A program made the position numbers and the translations under genes. This document shows positions 54,826 to 63,958 of a stretch of DNA of 64,000 nt, in pieces. The notes below the pieces were generated by a model that saw nothing but the letters and a program-made list of their open reading frames with translations, was not told the DNA's origin and searched no databases. The stretch covers positions 410,521 to 474,520 of the forward strand of contig JARBJD010000021.1 in assembly GCA_033064195.1 (NCBI GenBank). The letters are read 5' to 3'. The stretch is from Blattamonas nauphoetae (lineage: Eukaryota; Preaxostyla; Oxymonadida). Every line of letters starts with the position of its first letter. Position 1 is the stretch's first letter.

Positions 54826-56290
54826 AAACAAGCGAGTGAAGTGAGAATGAGACGATAAAACAAAATCACGTACCAGATCTGCACGATCTTGATTCTTCGT
54901 GTTTCGTTGGTACACCACTTCACTTTATGAACTACTTCAACAAAAATGTTTCTAATCAGAGGAAAATTGTGAAGTGAAACGATGTTAGCAACGATAAAAC
55001 ACATTCATGTACCAGATCTGAACGATCATTGTTTTTCGCATTTCGTTGGTACACCACTTCACTTTATGACGAGTTTGACCAAAATGTTTCTAATCAGAGT
55101 AAAATTGTGAAGTGAAACAATGTTAGCAACGATAAGGTGAAGTGACGTACCAGATCTCTCCAATCATTGTTTTTCTCACTTCGTTGGTACACCACTTCAC
55201 CTTATGAACGCGTTCATCAAAATTTCTGAAAACAAGAGTAATTAAAAGTGATTGAAGTGAAAACTAAACGATAAAACACATTCATGTACCAGATCTCACC
55301 GATCATTTCAGATTGAGTCTCGTTGGTACACCACTTTGTTTTATGAAAGATTAGAGCAAAAATGTCAATAAAGAGATCAAAATTGTGAAGTGAAACAATG
55401 TTTGAAGTGATAAAACACATTCATGTACCAGATCTCACAGTTCATTTTTATCTTGACGATCAAACATTTTTAGTTCTGTGTTCCACTTTGTTTTGATAAA
55501 AAAGAGAATTGAAATCAAATAGTTGTGAAATGAAACGATAAGGTGAAGTGGTGTACCTGATCTGGATGATCACTTCAGATCGTGTTTTGTTGGTACACCG
55601 TTGTGTTTTAGAAAAAATGAAGAGCACAAATCGAAGAGTGGTGAAGTGTAAAAGGTGAAATGAAAGTTGAATGAAAGTAAAACAAAGTGGTGTACCAACG
55701 CATACAATTTTATCGATGAATCACGAAGTTTTTTGAGCAAAGATGAGGATCAAAATTTTGTTCACGTCATTTTAAATTTTAATTTTGTAAAAAAGTGAGA
55801 GACAATGAAAAAAAACTGACAATGAAGTGAAAATGAGAGGATAAAGTGAAGTGTTGTACCAGAAAAGAGAATGTCAAAAGTGAAGTGAAAATTCTGGTAC
55901 GTCATTGTGTCTTATAAAGAGATAATACAAAAAAGAGAGCAAACCTGTTTCAAATATTCAGTGAACAGCACTTTCTGGTCATAAGACGCAATAGTGTACC
56001 TGAGTTTGATGATCACACAGATCGAGTACATGAAGATGTTTTATGAAAAGATGAAGAAAAAAGAAGAGAATACCTGTTTGGTAAATCACGAGAGACATAC
56101 TTTTAAGCGATAAAACGCATCTGTGTACCTGATCTTCAGGTCCACTTTCGGTTTGATCGGCGTTGGTACAGAAGTAAGTTTTAGGAAAGAATGAATTCAA
56201 AAATGGAGCAAACCTGTTCAAAACAAGTCAGAAAAGAAATCTCTGAAGATAAGACATAATAGTGTACCTGAACGAGAGGAGAAGAAAAAA
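54826..56290. repeat. Tandem array of roughly 138-bp units beside the virus-like element
   Basis: GTACCAGATCT recurs at about 54870, 55009, 55147, 55285 and 55424, then in drifted form (GTACCTGATCT) near 55552, 55995 and 56117. In most units it is followed about 35 bp later by TTGGTACACCACTTCAC, so GTACCA and TGGTAC can pair as a hairpin. GTGAAGTGAAACGAT is another shared segment. Copies decay toward the right. The array ends about 0.25 kb before the first element gene and may be host satellite or the subterminal part of the element. Confidence 0.75.
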
Positions 56291-56515
56291 GTGAAGGATC
56301 GAGAACGAGAATGAAGAGAAAAAAAAGAAAAGAGAACAAATGAGATAGTAGAAAGTGAAACACACCAAAACGAAACAGTAAAGAGCATTCAGGAATGAGA
56401 AGAGAGGATCGTGTCCCATTGAAGTACTTTCTATGATCAAACAAGACTGATCGAACCCATCGAAGAGAGGATCGAAGTCGAGGGAGATCTCAAAGGATAA
56501 AATCACGAATGAAAA

Positions 56516-56540
56516 TTTATTTTTGAATTTTTTAATTTGT
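56516..56540 (+). promoter_or_regulatory. T-rich motif before the fibre-side genes
   Basis: TTTATTTTTGAATTTTTTAA lies just upstream of the first plus-strand ATG of the element and resembles the motif in front of the minus-strand genes. Confidence 0.4.
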
Positions 56541-56545
56541 ATTAA

Positions 56546-56758
56546 ATGAATCCAACTGAGATGTACAACGAAAGACGTCGAGTATGTTCAGAACAAGCAT
56601 TAATTGAATCAATGAGAGAAGAGAACTGTTCGCTAGTCTCTGAGTATGTCAGAAATAATGTGCCGGTGACGTATGTTCATGAGGGAATGTCATTTTTTAT
56701 TTTCAATGAAAGAGCAAACAAAAATGAATCGACAAAAATACAATTCACAAATGATTGA
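56546..56758 (+). CDS. Short open frame of the virus-like element (70 aa)
   Basis: Begins MNPTEMYNERRRVCSEQ directly behind the shared T-rich motif. It is charged and probably helical. No family recognised. Confidence 0.35.
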   Translation: MNPTEMYNERRRVCSEQALIESMREENCSLVSEYVRNNVPVTYVHEGMSFFIFNERANKNESTKIQFTND

Positions 56759-57605
56759 GAAAATGATTGATCATAATCTCTCGACAACCAACGAGAATAC
56801 AGCAGTGATTGACTCACTTCAGAAGACAACAGAAGCACATAAGACAGCGATATCTTCAATCCAAAAAGTAGTCAGCATAAATGGATCGATCACGACACCA
56901 ACAATCGGAGGATTGATCAATGTGAATGGAGCGAAGTGGAATATATCAGAAGGATCACTTCCGAAGTATCCTGGAACATACCCGTCCTCAACATTTTCTT
57001 CTGGAATTTCAATATCACAATCGCTTGCAGAAACTTCGGGAATTCAGTTCAATGGTGATGGAATAATTATGTGGTCTCCATGTGACAAACCAGCTTTGTA
57101 TAACTACGATGAGGACACAGGTTCAGGAGTGTTTTCAATATCCACAACAGGAAGTTTTTCTCAGTTGTCAGACAGAAGAGTCAAAAGGAATATTGAACCA
57201 TACCCCGATGTTCTTGAACAACTGAATAAAGTGGAAATCGTGCAGTATCAGTTCAACACATTCGACTCGAAGATCAGCAAAGTGACGAAGCAAATTGAGA
57301 GCGAGACTGATGAAGAACACTTGAGGAACTGCAAAGAGAAATGTGAATGTTTGAAGAAGGAAAGTGAGAAGAAACACATTGGAGTGATTGCTCAACAGAT
57401 CCAAGAAATATTCCCTGAAGTCGTGAATGATTCCAATCCAGATTGTCTTCAAGTTGATTATGCAGAACTCTCCTGTTTTTGTATCAAAGCCATTCAGGAA
57501 TTATGTTCAATTGTCGGACAACAACAGACGGTCATCAATGAACTAATACAAAAATATCATGCACTGATCGAAACAATGACTAGTACCATGACTCCGTCAT
57601 CATAG
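56673..57605 (+). CDS. Fibre/spike-like protein with S74-type chaperone tail (virus-like element)
   Basis: An N-terminal polar helical part is followed by a Gly/Ser/Thr-rich beta stretch (residues about 70-165). From about residue 168 comes the hallmark of the intramolecular chaperone (peptidase S74, endosialidase-type) domain: SDRRVKRNIEPYPDVLEQLN, then VQYQFN, KKHIGVIAQQIQEIFPEVV and LQVDYAELSCFCIKAIQEL. In phage tail fibres and large DNA viruses this domain helps a trimeric fibre fold and then cuts itself off at the Ser of the S-D-R-R-x-K motif. The gene sits at the end of the block and points toward the minus-strand structural genes, with only 12 bp between the two stop codons. Role as a receptor-binding fibre is inference. 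Confidence 0.7.
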   Translation: MFMRECHFLFSMKEQTKMNRQKYNSQMIEKMIDHNLSTTNENTAVIDSLQKTTEAHKTAISSIQKVVSINGSITTPTIGGLINVNGAKWNISEGSLPKYPGTYPSSTFSSGISISQSLAETSGIQFNGDGIIMWSPCDKPALYNYDEDTGSGVFSISTTGSFSQLSDRRVKRNIEPYPDVLEQLNKVEIVQYQFNTFDSKISKVTKQIESETDEEHLRNCKEKCECLKKESEKKHIGVIAQQIQEIFPEVVNDSNPDCLQVDYAELSCFCIKAIQELCSIVGQQQTVINELIQKYHALIETMTSTMTPSS

Positions 57606-57617
57606 AAATGCGAAGCA

Positions 57618-58028
57618 TTAATACTCCAACATGAGATCAACCAGAAATTCAAAATACTCTTTGATTATTTTTCCATTGATTGTCTCTGATGTTTCCATCT
57701 CAATTGAGTCACCAGAACCGTCTTTGAACCAGATCTTCACAATTGATTGTCGAGTGCTTAATTCCCACTTCTTTCGCTTCGCAATCTGTTCGTTGCAGAA
57801 AGCAACAAACGAGTCATTGAATGCATCAGTCTGGATCCAATCACCGTGGATTGTGATGTGCTGAGGAATGTCTTTTGAGATGATAGTTGAGTTCCCATTA
57901 ATCTCTTCCCTCACATGGATGAGTTTGCAGTCAAGAAAGTGAACATATTTTTGGTTTCTAGAATTGGTAAAATCAGGAGGGAGTTGAGCAGTGTGAGAAT
58001 TCTGAATTGAGAAATAACGTTTGACCAT
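57618..58028 (-). CDS. Small protein of the virus-like element (136 aa)
   Basis: Begins MVKRYFSIQNSHTAQLPP. Mixed alpha/beta composition with several short strand-like stretches (YVHFLDCKLIHVREE, QHITIHGDWI, SIVKIWFKDG) and an acidic C-terminal helix. It could be a minor capsid or accessory factor; no family is recognised. The T-rich motif lies just ahead of its start. Confidence 0.5.
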   Translation of the reverse strand: MVKRYFSIQNSHTAQLPPDFTNSRNQKYVHFLDCKLIHVREEINGNSTIISKDIPQHITIHGDWIQTDAFNDSFVAFCNEQIAKRKKWELSTRQSIVKIWFKDGSGDSIEMETSETINGKIIKEYFEFLVDLMLEY

Positions 58029-58035
58029 TTGTGAT

Positions 58036-58056
58036 TTCTACAAAAATAAAATATTC
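58036..58056 (-). promoter_or_regulatory. T-rich upstream motif
   Basis: In gene sense reads ATATTTTATTTTTGTAGAAA shortly before the ATG of the 136-residue protein. Confidence 0.45.
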
Positions 58057-58059
58057 AAT

Positions 58060-59748
58060 TTAATATCCTCTCTTCACTTCTTCATAAGCTTCTTGGAGTC
58101 GACGATCAATGACATATCGCACTCGTGGTTGTCCATTCTCAATCCAGAACAACCAATATGTTGCTTGATGTAGTGCTAGAATTGGAGGAGGAGGTCCATC
58201 TTTGGTTGATGTGAAATATGGATCGAGTTCTCCCTGATTGATTGGTGATCCTCTGTAGACGATATTCACTGATTCTGCTGTTGAGATACCTTCTTCACCA
58301 CCAGCGATTTCACTTCGATCAGTTGGAACCATGAATGTGAAAGAAGTTGCATCCGTAACTGGTTTTGTTCTCTTGATATCCTTTCCTCTATAGTCAAACA
58401 CTCGAGTTGAACAAATTGAATTCTCAAACTCTTCTGTTGCAGAACAACCAATGAAATCACCATTCACCATCATCATTTGATAGAACTCTGGTGAGATTGT
58501 TGACATTGGGAAATTGGGAAAGTTGGATCCAAGCATTTCGAATAGACCAACGTAGTGAGGATTTCTGAAGACTGTACATTCATTTGGTCTTTCTGGGAAT
58601 AAGCACATCAGATTCATCAGATTGTTGAGTTTGATACTGATGTTTGATCTCACTCCCATTGCATTTGCTTTTGATTGAAATGATTGAGTGTCAATTCTTT
58701 CTGCTTTCAGAACATAAAGAGTCTTCGAATATGTGTTGAAGAGAGATTGTTTTGTTGCATCAGTGATTTGATATCCGTAACAAATTGTTGAGACTTTATC
58801 AACTGATGAAGAAAGAACAGTGCAAGTGTATTCAACGGCGACAACCTCTGCGACTCTACTGGTATTTGGAGTATAACTCCATTTCTTGGTAGCTTTCAGT
58901 ACAGGATTTCCTATCTGTGTAAATTCTTGTATTACGGGAGAAAAGTCACCCTCAGACATCAAGAACATGTTGGATTGATCCGAAAGAGTCATTAAGTCTT
59001 TATCAGGATACAATTCACGGCCACCTTCGGAAGATTTTCGAATGACAGTTGAAGGCTGAATTGGACAATACACTAGTGAATCAGTTGTCAAGTGAAATCT
59101 TAAACGTAAATTACCAAAGATTGAATTGGGATATTGATCAAATGTACTCAATGGAAGTAGATTCACAAATGGAATCACTAAAGGAATTGTCGCAGTGAAT
59201 TCTTTTTTGCTTCTGTTGACTGGGACATAGTAGAATCCACACACACTCTGATCCATTCTCTGAACATTTTCCCAAAGGCTGTAGCAATGCTTCATGTTGT
59301 TTTTCTCTTCATGTGACTTGAATGTGTGATACAGAAATGATTCGTGAACATGATTATTCTGAAGTGTATTGTCAATAATGTTACCATGACTATCAACGAG
59401 TCTCATATCTCGAATTGCATCTGAGGATGATTTGTATCCGACGAATATTCCGGATAGTCCGACGTAATCTCCCGTTTCACCAATCTGAAATGAATACGGA
59501 AAGGTCATCGTGAGATCGATACGCAAATGACTCTTCGCAAACTCAGTCACATCATGACCATCATAGCACAATGGAACTTCAATCTCGTCTCCAATTCTGC
59601 ATGGCATGGGAGGATTTGTTGGATGCACTTCTTGGATGGAGTAGATGTGTGGTTCCGAATCCCATTGTTTTGGCAGATATGATTGCACTTCAATTTGCTC
59701 AATTAATGTCGATGTTGGTTTGGATTGATTAGATCTGAAACTTCTCAT
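58060..59748 (-). CDS. Capsid-like structural protein 1 (562 aa, virus-like element)
   Basis: It has the same architecture as the neighbouring 619-residue protein. An N-terminal beta-rich domain opens with a shared IQE-motif line (YSIQEVHPTNPP ... GDEIEVPL). A conserved central block (HESFLYHTFKSHEEKNNMKH, then SIFGNLRLRFHL) is followed by a second beta-rich half and a C-terminal LALHQATYWLFWIENGQPRV that pairs with TTATTWWVLRYSNGEPKV in the other. Two beta domains in tandem and a length near 560-620 fit a double-jelly-roll-sized capsid protein, but the fold is inferred only. No signal peptide, membrane span or enzyme motif. One of the pair may be the major shell protein and the other a second shell or vertex protein. 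Confidence 0.5.
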   Translation of the reverse strand: MRSFRSNQSKPTSTLIEQIEVQSYLPKQWDSEPHIYSIQEVHPTNPPMPCRIGDEIEVPLCYDGHDVTEFAKSHLRIDLTMTFPYSFQIGETGDYVGLSGIFVGYKSSSDAIRDMRLVDSHGNIIDNTLQNNHVHESFLYHTFKSHEEKNNMKHCYSLWENVQRMDQSVCGFYYVPVNRSKKEFTATIPLVIPFVNLLPLSTFDQYPNSIFGNLRLRFHLTTDSLVYCPIQPSTVIRKSSEGGRELYPDKDLMTLSDQSNMFLMSEGDFSPVIQEFTQIGNPVLKATKKWSYTPNTSRVAEVVAVEYTCTVLSSSVDKVSTICYGYQITDATKQSLFNTYSKTLYVLKAERIDTQSFQSKANAMGVRSNISIKLNNLMNLMCLFPERPNECTVFRNPHYVGLFEMLGSNFPNFPMSTISPEFYQMMMVNGDFIGCSATEEFENSICSTRVFDYRGKDIKRTKPVTDATSFTFMVPTDRSEIAGGEEGISTAESVNIVYRGSPINQGELDPYFTSTKDGPPPPILALHQATYWLFWIENGQPRVRYVIDRRLQEAYEEVKRGY

Positions 59749-59751
59749 TTA

Positions 59752-59772
59752 TAGAAAAATAAAAAATACAAT
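59752..59772 (-). promoter_or_regulatory. T-rich upstream motif
   Basis: In gene sense reads TGTATTTTTTATTTTTCTAT, a few bases before the ATG of capsid-like protein 1. Confidence 0.5.
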
Positions 59773-59832
59773 ATCATTATTTTCTTTTACTGTTTTGTCT
59801 CGCCAGAGGCTTCGAACTCCCGATGAGAGTCT

Positions 59833-61692
59833 CTACATGATTCCTAAATCTTTATGCAACGCTTTCAATGTGTGATTCGGATAGTACTCAACTTTTGGTT
59901 CACCATTACTGTATCGTAGGACCCACCACGTGGTAGCAGTTGTGGCTAGAATCGGTGCTGGAGGATGTGTAAATGTTGTCATATCACCACCACTTTGACT
60001 TGGATTGTAAACATTGTAGTATGTGTCGAGATTGCCTTGATAGATTGGATGTGATCTCAAAGTGACAGCAGTATTTCCTCTTGAACTGATGGAATCATTA
60101 CAGTTCGTTGGACACCCACTTCTCTGAGTTGGAAAGCAGAGAAGGAAGTCAGTATTGTCATGAACTGGACGAACCCTTGTCATTGTTTCATTGGGATATG
60201 TTCCGTCACCAGTGTGTTTCTCTTCAACGAGAGAATCCGTCAGTGATCGCTCCAAATCATCAGGAACAGCTAGGTATGAATCGAGATTGAGAGTCGATAA
60301 TGCGAACTGATAGAAGCGAGCTCCAATAGTTGTCGTTGGTTGTTCTGGATAATACCTGTTTTGTAAAGTCACTTGGATGTTCTTCTGCATTGGATTGTGG
60401 AAGCAAGTGACTTCATTGTCGTAGTGACTGAAGAGAAGCATGATATCCTTGGCATTCACCACTACCATTTGCTGAGTACAATCAATTCCTGTTGCCGTTG
60501 GCGTCTTCTGAAATGGATCGAATGAGATCTTTTCTGCCGGAATTGTTCCAGGACGATTCTGATACATCTCCATGAGTTTCTTTATCGCTCCATCTTTCAT
60601 TTTGTATCCAACACTCATGCAATACACATCATCAATCCGATAATTTGTGACGTTTAATGAGATGTACTGATCCACAAATTCTGGTTCTGTTGTCACGACA
60701 TTGGCTGTTGAACAAACAATGTCTTTGGTAACTGTTGGTTGCAGAAATGATTGACCAATTTGAACAAAGTTCTTTGTGCATGAGGTGACAAGATTGGTTA
60801 GGAAATATGGACGATGTTGAATACAATTGAGAATTGCTGCTTTAATCGTTGGTGCTGATGCTGTTCCAGTGACGAGTGATGATAGTGTATCTTTCAAAGT
60901 GAGTTCAGGATTAACAGAACAACAAACAAATGCATCTTCGTTCATGTGAACACTCAATTTCAGATCTCCAAAGAGACATCTTGGATAGTCAGTCATTCCT
61001 GAGAAAATGAGAAGATCTTCCAGATTGATTGACACACGAATTGGTACATCGATTGTGTCTTGAAACACTCCTGTTCCGGACGTCGTCGTAAAATCCGAAA
61101 GTGGAATATAAACACCAGCAACCGATTCATCATGATTCCAAGCATTCTGCCAAGGTGTGTGACAATGTTTTCGATTCTCCAATTGACTCTTCGGTTTTAT
61201 CATATTGTAAATGTGTGATTCCATTGAGACATCATTGTTTGTTGTGCTGATGATTCTCTGATTGTTGTGAAGAACAGTAAGGTCACGAAAGATTGATGCA
61301 GAATGCTTGAGTCCAACGAAGATGAAGATTCTCTCATTCATGTACGATCCAACCTTACCAGCTATTGTTTGCCAATTATTAACTTTCAGAGTCGCAGTCA
61401 TGGTGAACGTTATGAATGAATCATCAATTTGACAAATGTCCTGATTACCAGTCAGTGGAATGATTATCTCTTGTCCTGTGTAGAATCGTGCATTCTCTGA
61501 TGGTTTCAATTCCTGAATCGAAGTACTGTGTGCCCCATCATTCAGAAGGTAATTTATGTGGTGTTCAGACATGAGTTGCTGTTGTATTTGACCCATGTCA
61601 TCTCTTGTGTATTCTATCCTTCCAGTGGTATTTCCAGTCAAAGATGATGCTCCAGTTCTTTTGTTTGTCAGATGTGTTATATGCGAGTTCAT
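59833..61692 (-). CDS. Capsid-like structural protein 2 (619 aa, virus-like element)
   Basis: Begins MNSHITHLTNKRTGASS. It is paralogous to the 562-residue protein next to it: SIQELKPSENARFYTGQEI, HIYNMIKPKSQLENRKHC, CLFGDLKLSVHMNEDAFVCC and TTATTWWVLRYSNGEPKVEY all have counterparts there in the same order. Long beta-rich regions with few charged helices fit a virion shell protein. Paralogous shell proteins in tandem suggest gene duplication inside the element. A search with structure prediction would be needed to tell jelly-roll from other folds. The protein has no predicted enzymatic residues that I can see. Confidence 0.5.
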   Translation of the reverse strand: MNSHITHLTNKRTGASSLTGNTTGRIEYTRDDMGQIQQQLMSEHHINYLLNDGAHSTSIQELKPSENARFYTGQEIIIPLTGNQDICQIDDSFITFTMTATLKVNNWQTIAGKVGSYMNERIFIFVGLKHSASIFRDLTVLHNNQRIISTTNNDVSMESHIYNMIKPKSQLENRKHCHTPWQNAWNHDESVAGVYIPLSDFTTTSGTGVFQDTIDVPIRVSINLEDLLIFSGMTDYPRCLFGDLKLSVHMNEDAFVCCSVNPELTLKDTLSSLVTGTASAPTIKAAILNCIQHRPYFLTNLVTSCTKNFVQIGQSFLQPTVTKDIVCSTANVVTTEPEFVDQYISLNVTNYRIDDVYCMSVGYKMKDGAIKKLMEMYQNRPGTIPAEKISFDPFQKTPTATGIDCTQQMVVVNAKDIMLLFSHYDNEVTCFHNPMQKNIQVTLQNRYYPEQPTTTIGARFYQFALSTLNLDSYLAVPDDLERSLTDSLVEEKHTGDGTYPNETMTRVRPVHDNTDFLLCFPTQRSGCPTNCNDSISSRGNTAVTLRSHPIYQGNLDTYYNVYNPSQSGGDMTTFTHPPAPILATTATTWWVLRYSNGEPKVEYYPNHTLKALHKDLGIM

Positions 61693-61695
61693 TTT

Positions 61696-61715
61696 ATCAA
61701 AAATAAAAAATTACA
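61696..61715 (-). promoter_or_regulatory. T-rich upstream motif
   Basis: In gene sense reads GTAATTTTTTATTTTTGATA immediately before the ATG of capsid-like protein 2. Confidence 0.5.
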
Positions 61716-61733
61716 TTTATGCTTTCACTCTAG

Positions 61734-62033
61734 TTACTTTTTCTTTTTTGGTTTCTTCGCTTTCGGTTTCAGCTTTTCTTCTAGCTTCAGTATTTCGCCT
61801 CTGAGCTTGTTCGCAACTGCAGTGTTTCCTTCATTCATTGCTTGCTCATACTGAGCCATCTTTTCTGCATGGATTTGCTGATCCGATTTCACGTCTGGAA
61901 TCATTTCAACACCTGTCTGTGCAACCTTCGAAATCAGTGGTCCAACGAAGGGAATTAGGTTCAGAAATGGAGCTCCAACTCTGAGTATGTTTTTGCCAAC
62001 TGCTGCTAATTTGGATAACCAACCTGGTGCCAT
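61734..62033 (-). CDS. Small hydrophobic/basic MAPG protein (99 aa, virus-like element)
   Basis: Start chosen at MAPGWLSKLAAVGKNIL, because the next gene upstream shares the MAPG opening and the T-rich motif lies just ahead. An amphipathic to hydrophobic segment (PFLNLIPFVGPLISKV) is followed by a charged helix and a Lys-rich tail (KPKAKKPKKKK). Small capsid proteins with a membrane-active helix and a basic end, such as adenovirus protein VI or precursors of core proteins, look similar. That comparison is by character only. Confidence 0.55.
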   Translation of the reverse strand: MAPGWLSKLAAVGKNILRVGAPFLNLIPFVGPLISKVAQTGVEMIPDVKSDQQIHAEKMAQYEQAMNEGNTAVANKLRGEILKLEEKLKPKAKKPKKKK

Positions 62034-62035
62034 TT

Positions 62036-62055
62036 TAGGAAAATAAAAATATTCG
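62036..62055 (-). promoter_or_regulatory. T-rich upstream motif
   Basis: In gene sense reads CGAATATTTTTATTTTCCTA directly before the MAPG start. Confidence 0.45.
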
Positions 62056-62070
62056 AATACTAGTGAAGTA

Positions 62071-62379
62071 TTATCCTTTGAATTGAATTTTGGAATTTGA
62101 CGAGAGTGGCATATCATCATTTGAGAATCGACCATTTCGTGGAGGTTCGTACTCGATCATCTGCGGTTTTTGTTGACGATTGATCGCCTTATTTTGTTGA
62201 TAAACGTCCATCATTCCTCCTAATCCATTGAGTATTCCACCCGCGGTTTGTCCGAATTTACTGTTCGTTTGAGAGAGCAATCCACCACCGACTTGAAGCA
62301 ATGTTGGAGCTAGAGGTTTGATGAATTGAAAGAATTGCTTGCCGATATTTTTGAGTTTGTTGAAACTTCCTGGTGCCAT
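62071..62379 (-). CDS. Small hydrophobic MAPG protein (102 aa, virus-like element)
   Basis: Begins MAPGSFNKLKNIGKQFFQF. Like its neighbour it opens with MAPG, a short basic amphipathic helix and a hydrophobic PLAPTLLQVGGGLL stretch. A Gly-rich segment (GGILNGLGGMMDVYQQN) and a polar tail follow. The pair probably arose by duplication. A role as a minor, possibly membrane-disrupting, capsid component is inference. Confidence 0.55.
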   Translation of the reverse strand: MAPGSFNKLKNIGKQFFQFIKPLAPTLLQVGGGLLSQTNSKFGQTAGGILNGLGGMMDVYQQNKAINRQQKPQMIEYEPPRNGRFSNDDMPLSSNSKIQFKG

Positions 62380-62420
62380 TTATGCAATTTTGAGAAATTG
62401 TGTTGAAGAGACGAAGTCTA

Positions 62421-62443
62421 TTTAAGTAAAAATAAAAAATACA
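62421..62443 (-). promoter_or_regulatory. T-rich motif between two element genes
   Basis: In gene sense reads GTATTTTTTATTTTTACTTA, here about 45 bases before the ATG of the 102-residue protein, farther than at the other genes, and 15 bases after the stop of the gene before it. Confidence 0.4.
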
Positions 62444-62457
62444 ATTCATTTATAATT

Positions 62458-63045
62458 TTAGCGGGGAATCGCTTTCGTCAGAGAAATGCCATAATTGAGA
62501 ATAGTGTTGTATGCTTCGTTATAGGCAATACTCATGTCTTTTCCACCAACGAGGATCTTGAAAATGGTTCGAAACACTGGTAGTTTATTCAGACATAGGC
62601 ACTTGTCAGACAGGTCATCCAGTTCAATCACCACATCATTGATCCCAGTTAATGTCGCAATCAGAGCACATAAATCACTTTGGTTTGTGATCAGTTTCTT
62701 TGATGGTTCAATGAGATTATTCAGTAGTTTCTTTTCACAAGCGAAAGCATTCTTGTAGACGAGCAGTAGTTGATCTTTGAATGCTGAAATGTTGGATGTA
62801 TATTCTCGAAGCGGAATTGAACGGCTTTGAATTGGTGCTGATGGATAGGTCTCTAATGGAGGATCATAAGCGCCTCGTTCATGGTCCATCTCCACATTAG
62901 CGCTCTGGTCATTTCGATCTTCGAGCTTTGATCTTCCAGAATTGGATCCTTTGTTGTCGATGATGACATTGTTGGTGATTGATGGTGGTACTGAAGAAGA
63001 GCTTGTGTGTTTTGTAAATTGACAACTTAGAATTGGTTGCATCAC
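62458..63045 (-). CDS. Protein of unknown function (195 aa, virus-like element)
   Basis: Begins MMQPILSCQFTKHTSSSS. The first 90 residues are polar and probably disordered. The second half is helical (AFKDQLLLVYKNAFACEKKL, VVIELDDLSDKCLCLNKL, SIAYNEAYNTILNYGI). Its helical half shows a faint likeness to the C-terminal region of the next protein (KDQIYLVFLQMITQ). No family recognised; a structural or scaffolding role would fit the neighbourhood. Confidence 0.5.
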   Translation of the reverse strand: MMQPILSCQFTKHTSSSSVPPSITNNVIIDNKGSNSGRSKLEDRNDQSANVEMDHERGAYDPPLETYPSAPIQSRSIPLREYTSNISAFKDQLLLVYKNAFACEKKLLNNLIEPSKKLITNQSDLCALIATLTGINDVVIELDDLSDKCLCLNKLPVFRTIFKILVGGKDMSIAYNEAYNTILNYGISLTKAIPR

Positions 63046-63049
63046 TTTC

Positions 63050-63070
63050 TATAAAAATAAAAAATATATA
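63050..63070 (-). promoter_or_regulatory. T-rich upstream motif
   Basis: In gene sense reads ATATATTTTTTATTTTTATA just before the ATG of the 195-residue protein. Confidence 0.5.
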
Positions 63071-63085
63071 TTAATGTTTTTAAAT

Positions 63086-63958
63086 TCACATTTCTGCTCG
63101 ATCTATAGCTCCCATTCCAGAACTGTCCAACTGTGCAAATCGATAATACCCAGGCATTTCAGATTGGTATCCACTGATATCATCATCTGTGACTGTTTTG
63201 AATGCTTTGGCTTTCAGTTTATTAACTTCTGTTGATATGTGAGTTGAATAGCGAGTACAGTATTCCGATATATACGTTGTATCTTGAGTGATCATTTGGA
63301 GAAACACTAGATAAATCTGATCTTTGAAGGCTTTCTTTTGTTTCATACTGGGATTGTAGTCCTGAACATGATCATGAAGCCATTGATCCCACATCAGTGA
63401 TGCAATCTGTGATTGAATTGAATTGAATACCATATTGTCTAAAACATTCTTGCTGGGATCAGCTGGATTGCTTCGATTTGCACGAGTTATTCCCAATGTG
63501 TCTGTCATGTGTTCACCAACAGCTCTCTTCATTATTGCATTTGGTTGTTGAGATCGTTTGGTCTTCATCTCTTCATAGCTGATGTCTCGATAATTGGTTG
63601 GTAAATCGTATGTTCCATTCTTGAGGAAATTCCGATGTACAGCTTTGATTCTCCTTCCATTCTCTTGATTGAATGATGTGTATGGTTTCAGTCTTCGCAT
63701 ATCTGGGGTTGGATTCATTGCGTAGTATGTCTCTTTGACTGGTCTGCTGTTGTATGGAGTGAGCATAGCACCATTGACTGCAATCAAATCTCCAGTCTCA
63801 TTATCGTAGACCATCACATCAGGAACTTGTCCATATTGTTCTACTTTCGCAGTCCAATTTCGTCCAGTTCTCGCAATATACTCACGAGCTGATGGAAGAC
63901 TACACAGAGCATCATTGCGTCTGGTTTGAATATCATCGTCGGCAAAGATTCGTTTCAA
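63086..63958 (-). CDS. Protein of unknown function near the window edge (290 aa, virus-like element)
   Basis: A hydrophilic protein with Arg/Tyr/Asn-rich N-terminal half (AREYIARTGRNWTAKVEQYG, VMVYDNETGDLIAVNG) and a helical C-terminal half (IQSQIASLMWDQWLHDHVQD, KKAFKDQIYLVFLQMITQ). The 5' limit is not resolved because the upstream region leaves the window. I know no family for it. Its place in a row of structural genes suggests a virion or assembly protein. Confidence 0.45.
   Translation of the reverse strand: MKRIFADDDIQTRRNDALCSLPSAREYIARTGRNWTAKVEQYGQVPDVMVYDNETGDLIAVNGAMLTPYNSRPVKETYYAMNPTPDMRRLKPYTSFNQENGRRIKAVHRNFLKNGTYDLPTNYRDISYEEMKTKRSQQPNAIMKRAVGEHMTDTLGITRANRSNPADPSKNVLDNMVFNSIQSQIASLMWDQWLHDHVQDYNPSMKQKKAFKDQIYLVFLQMITQDTTYISEYCTRYSTHISTEVNKLKAKAFKTVTDDDISGYQSEMPGYYRFAQLDSSGMGAIDRAEM

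Noticed and set aside
54798-56221. Minus-strand short frames with repeated peptides such as KWCTNET
   Set aside because: The repeat unit is close to a multiple of three, so any frame repeats; each is cut by stops and there is no sign of coding selection.
59786-59832. tRNA-like T-arm on the minus strand between two element genes (GAGTTCGAAGCC)
   Set aside because: The T stem pairs poorly, and no acceptor, D or anticodon arms fit; the rest of a tRNA would overlap the end of a coding region.
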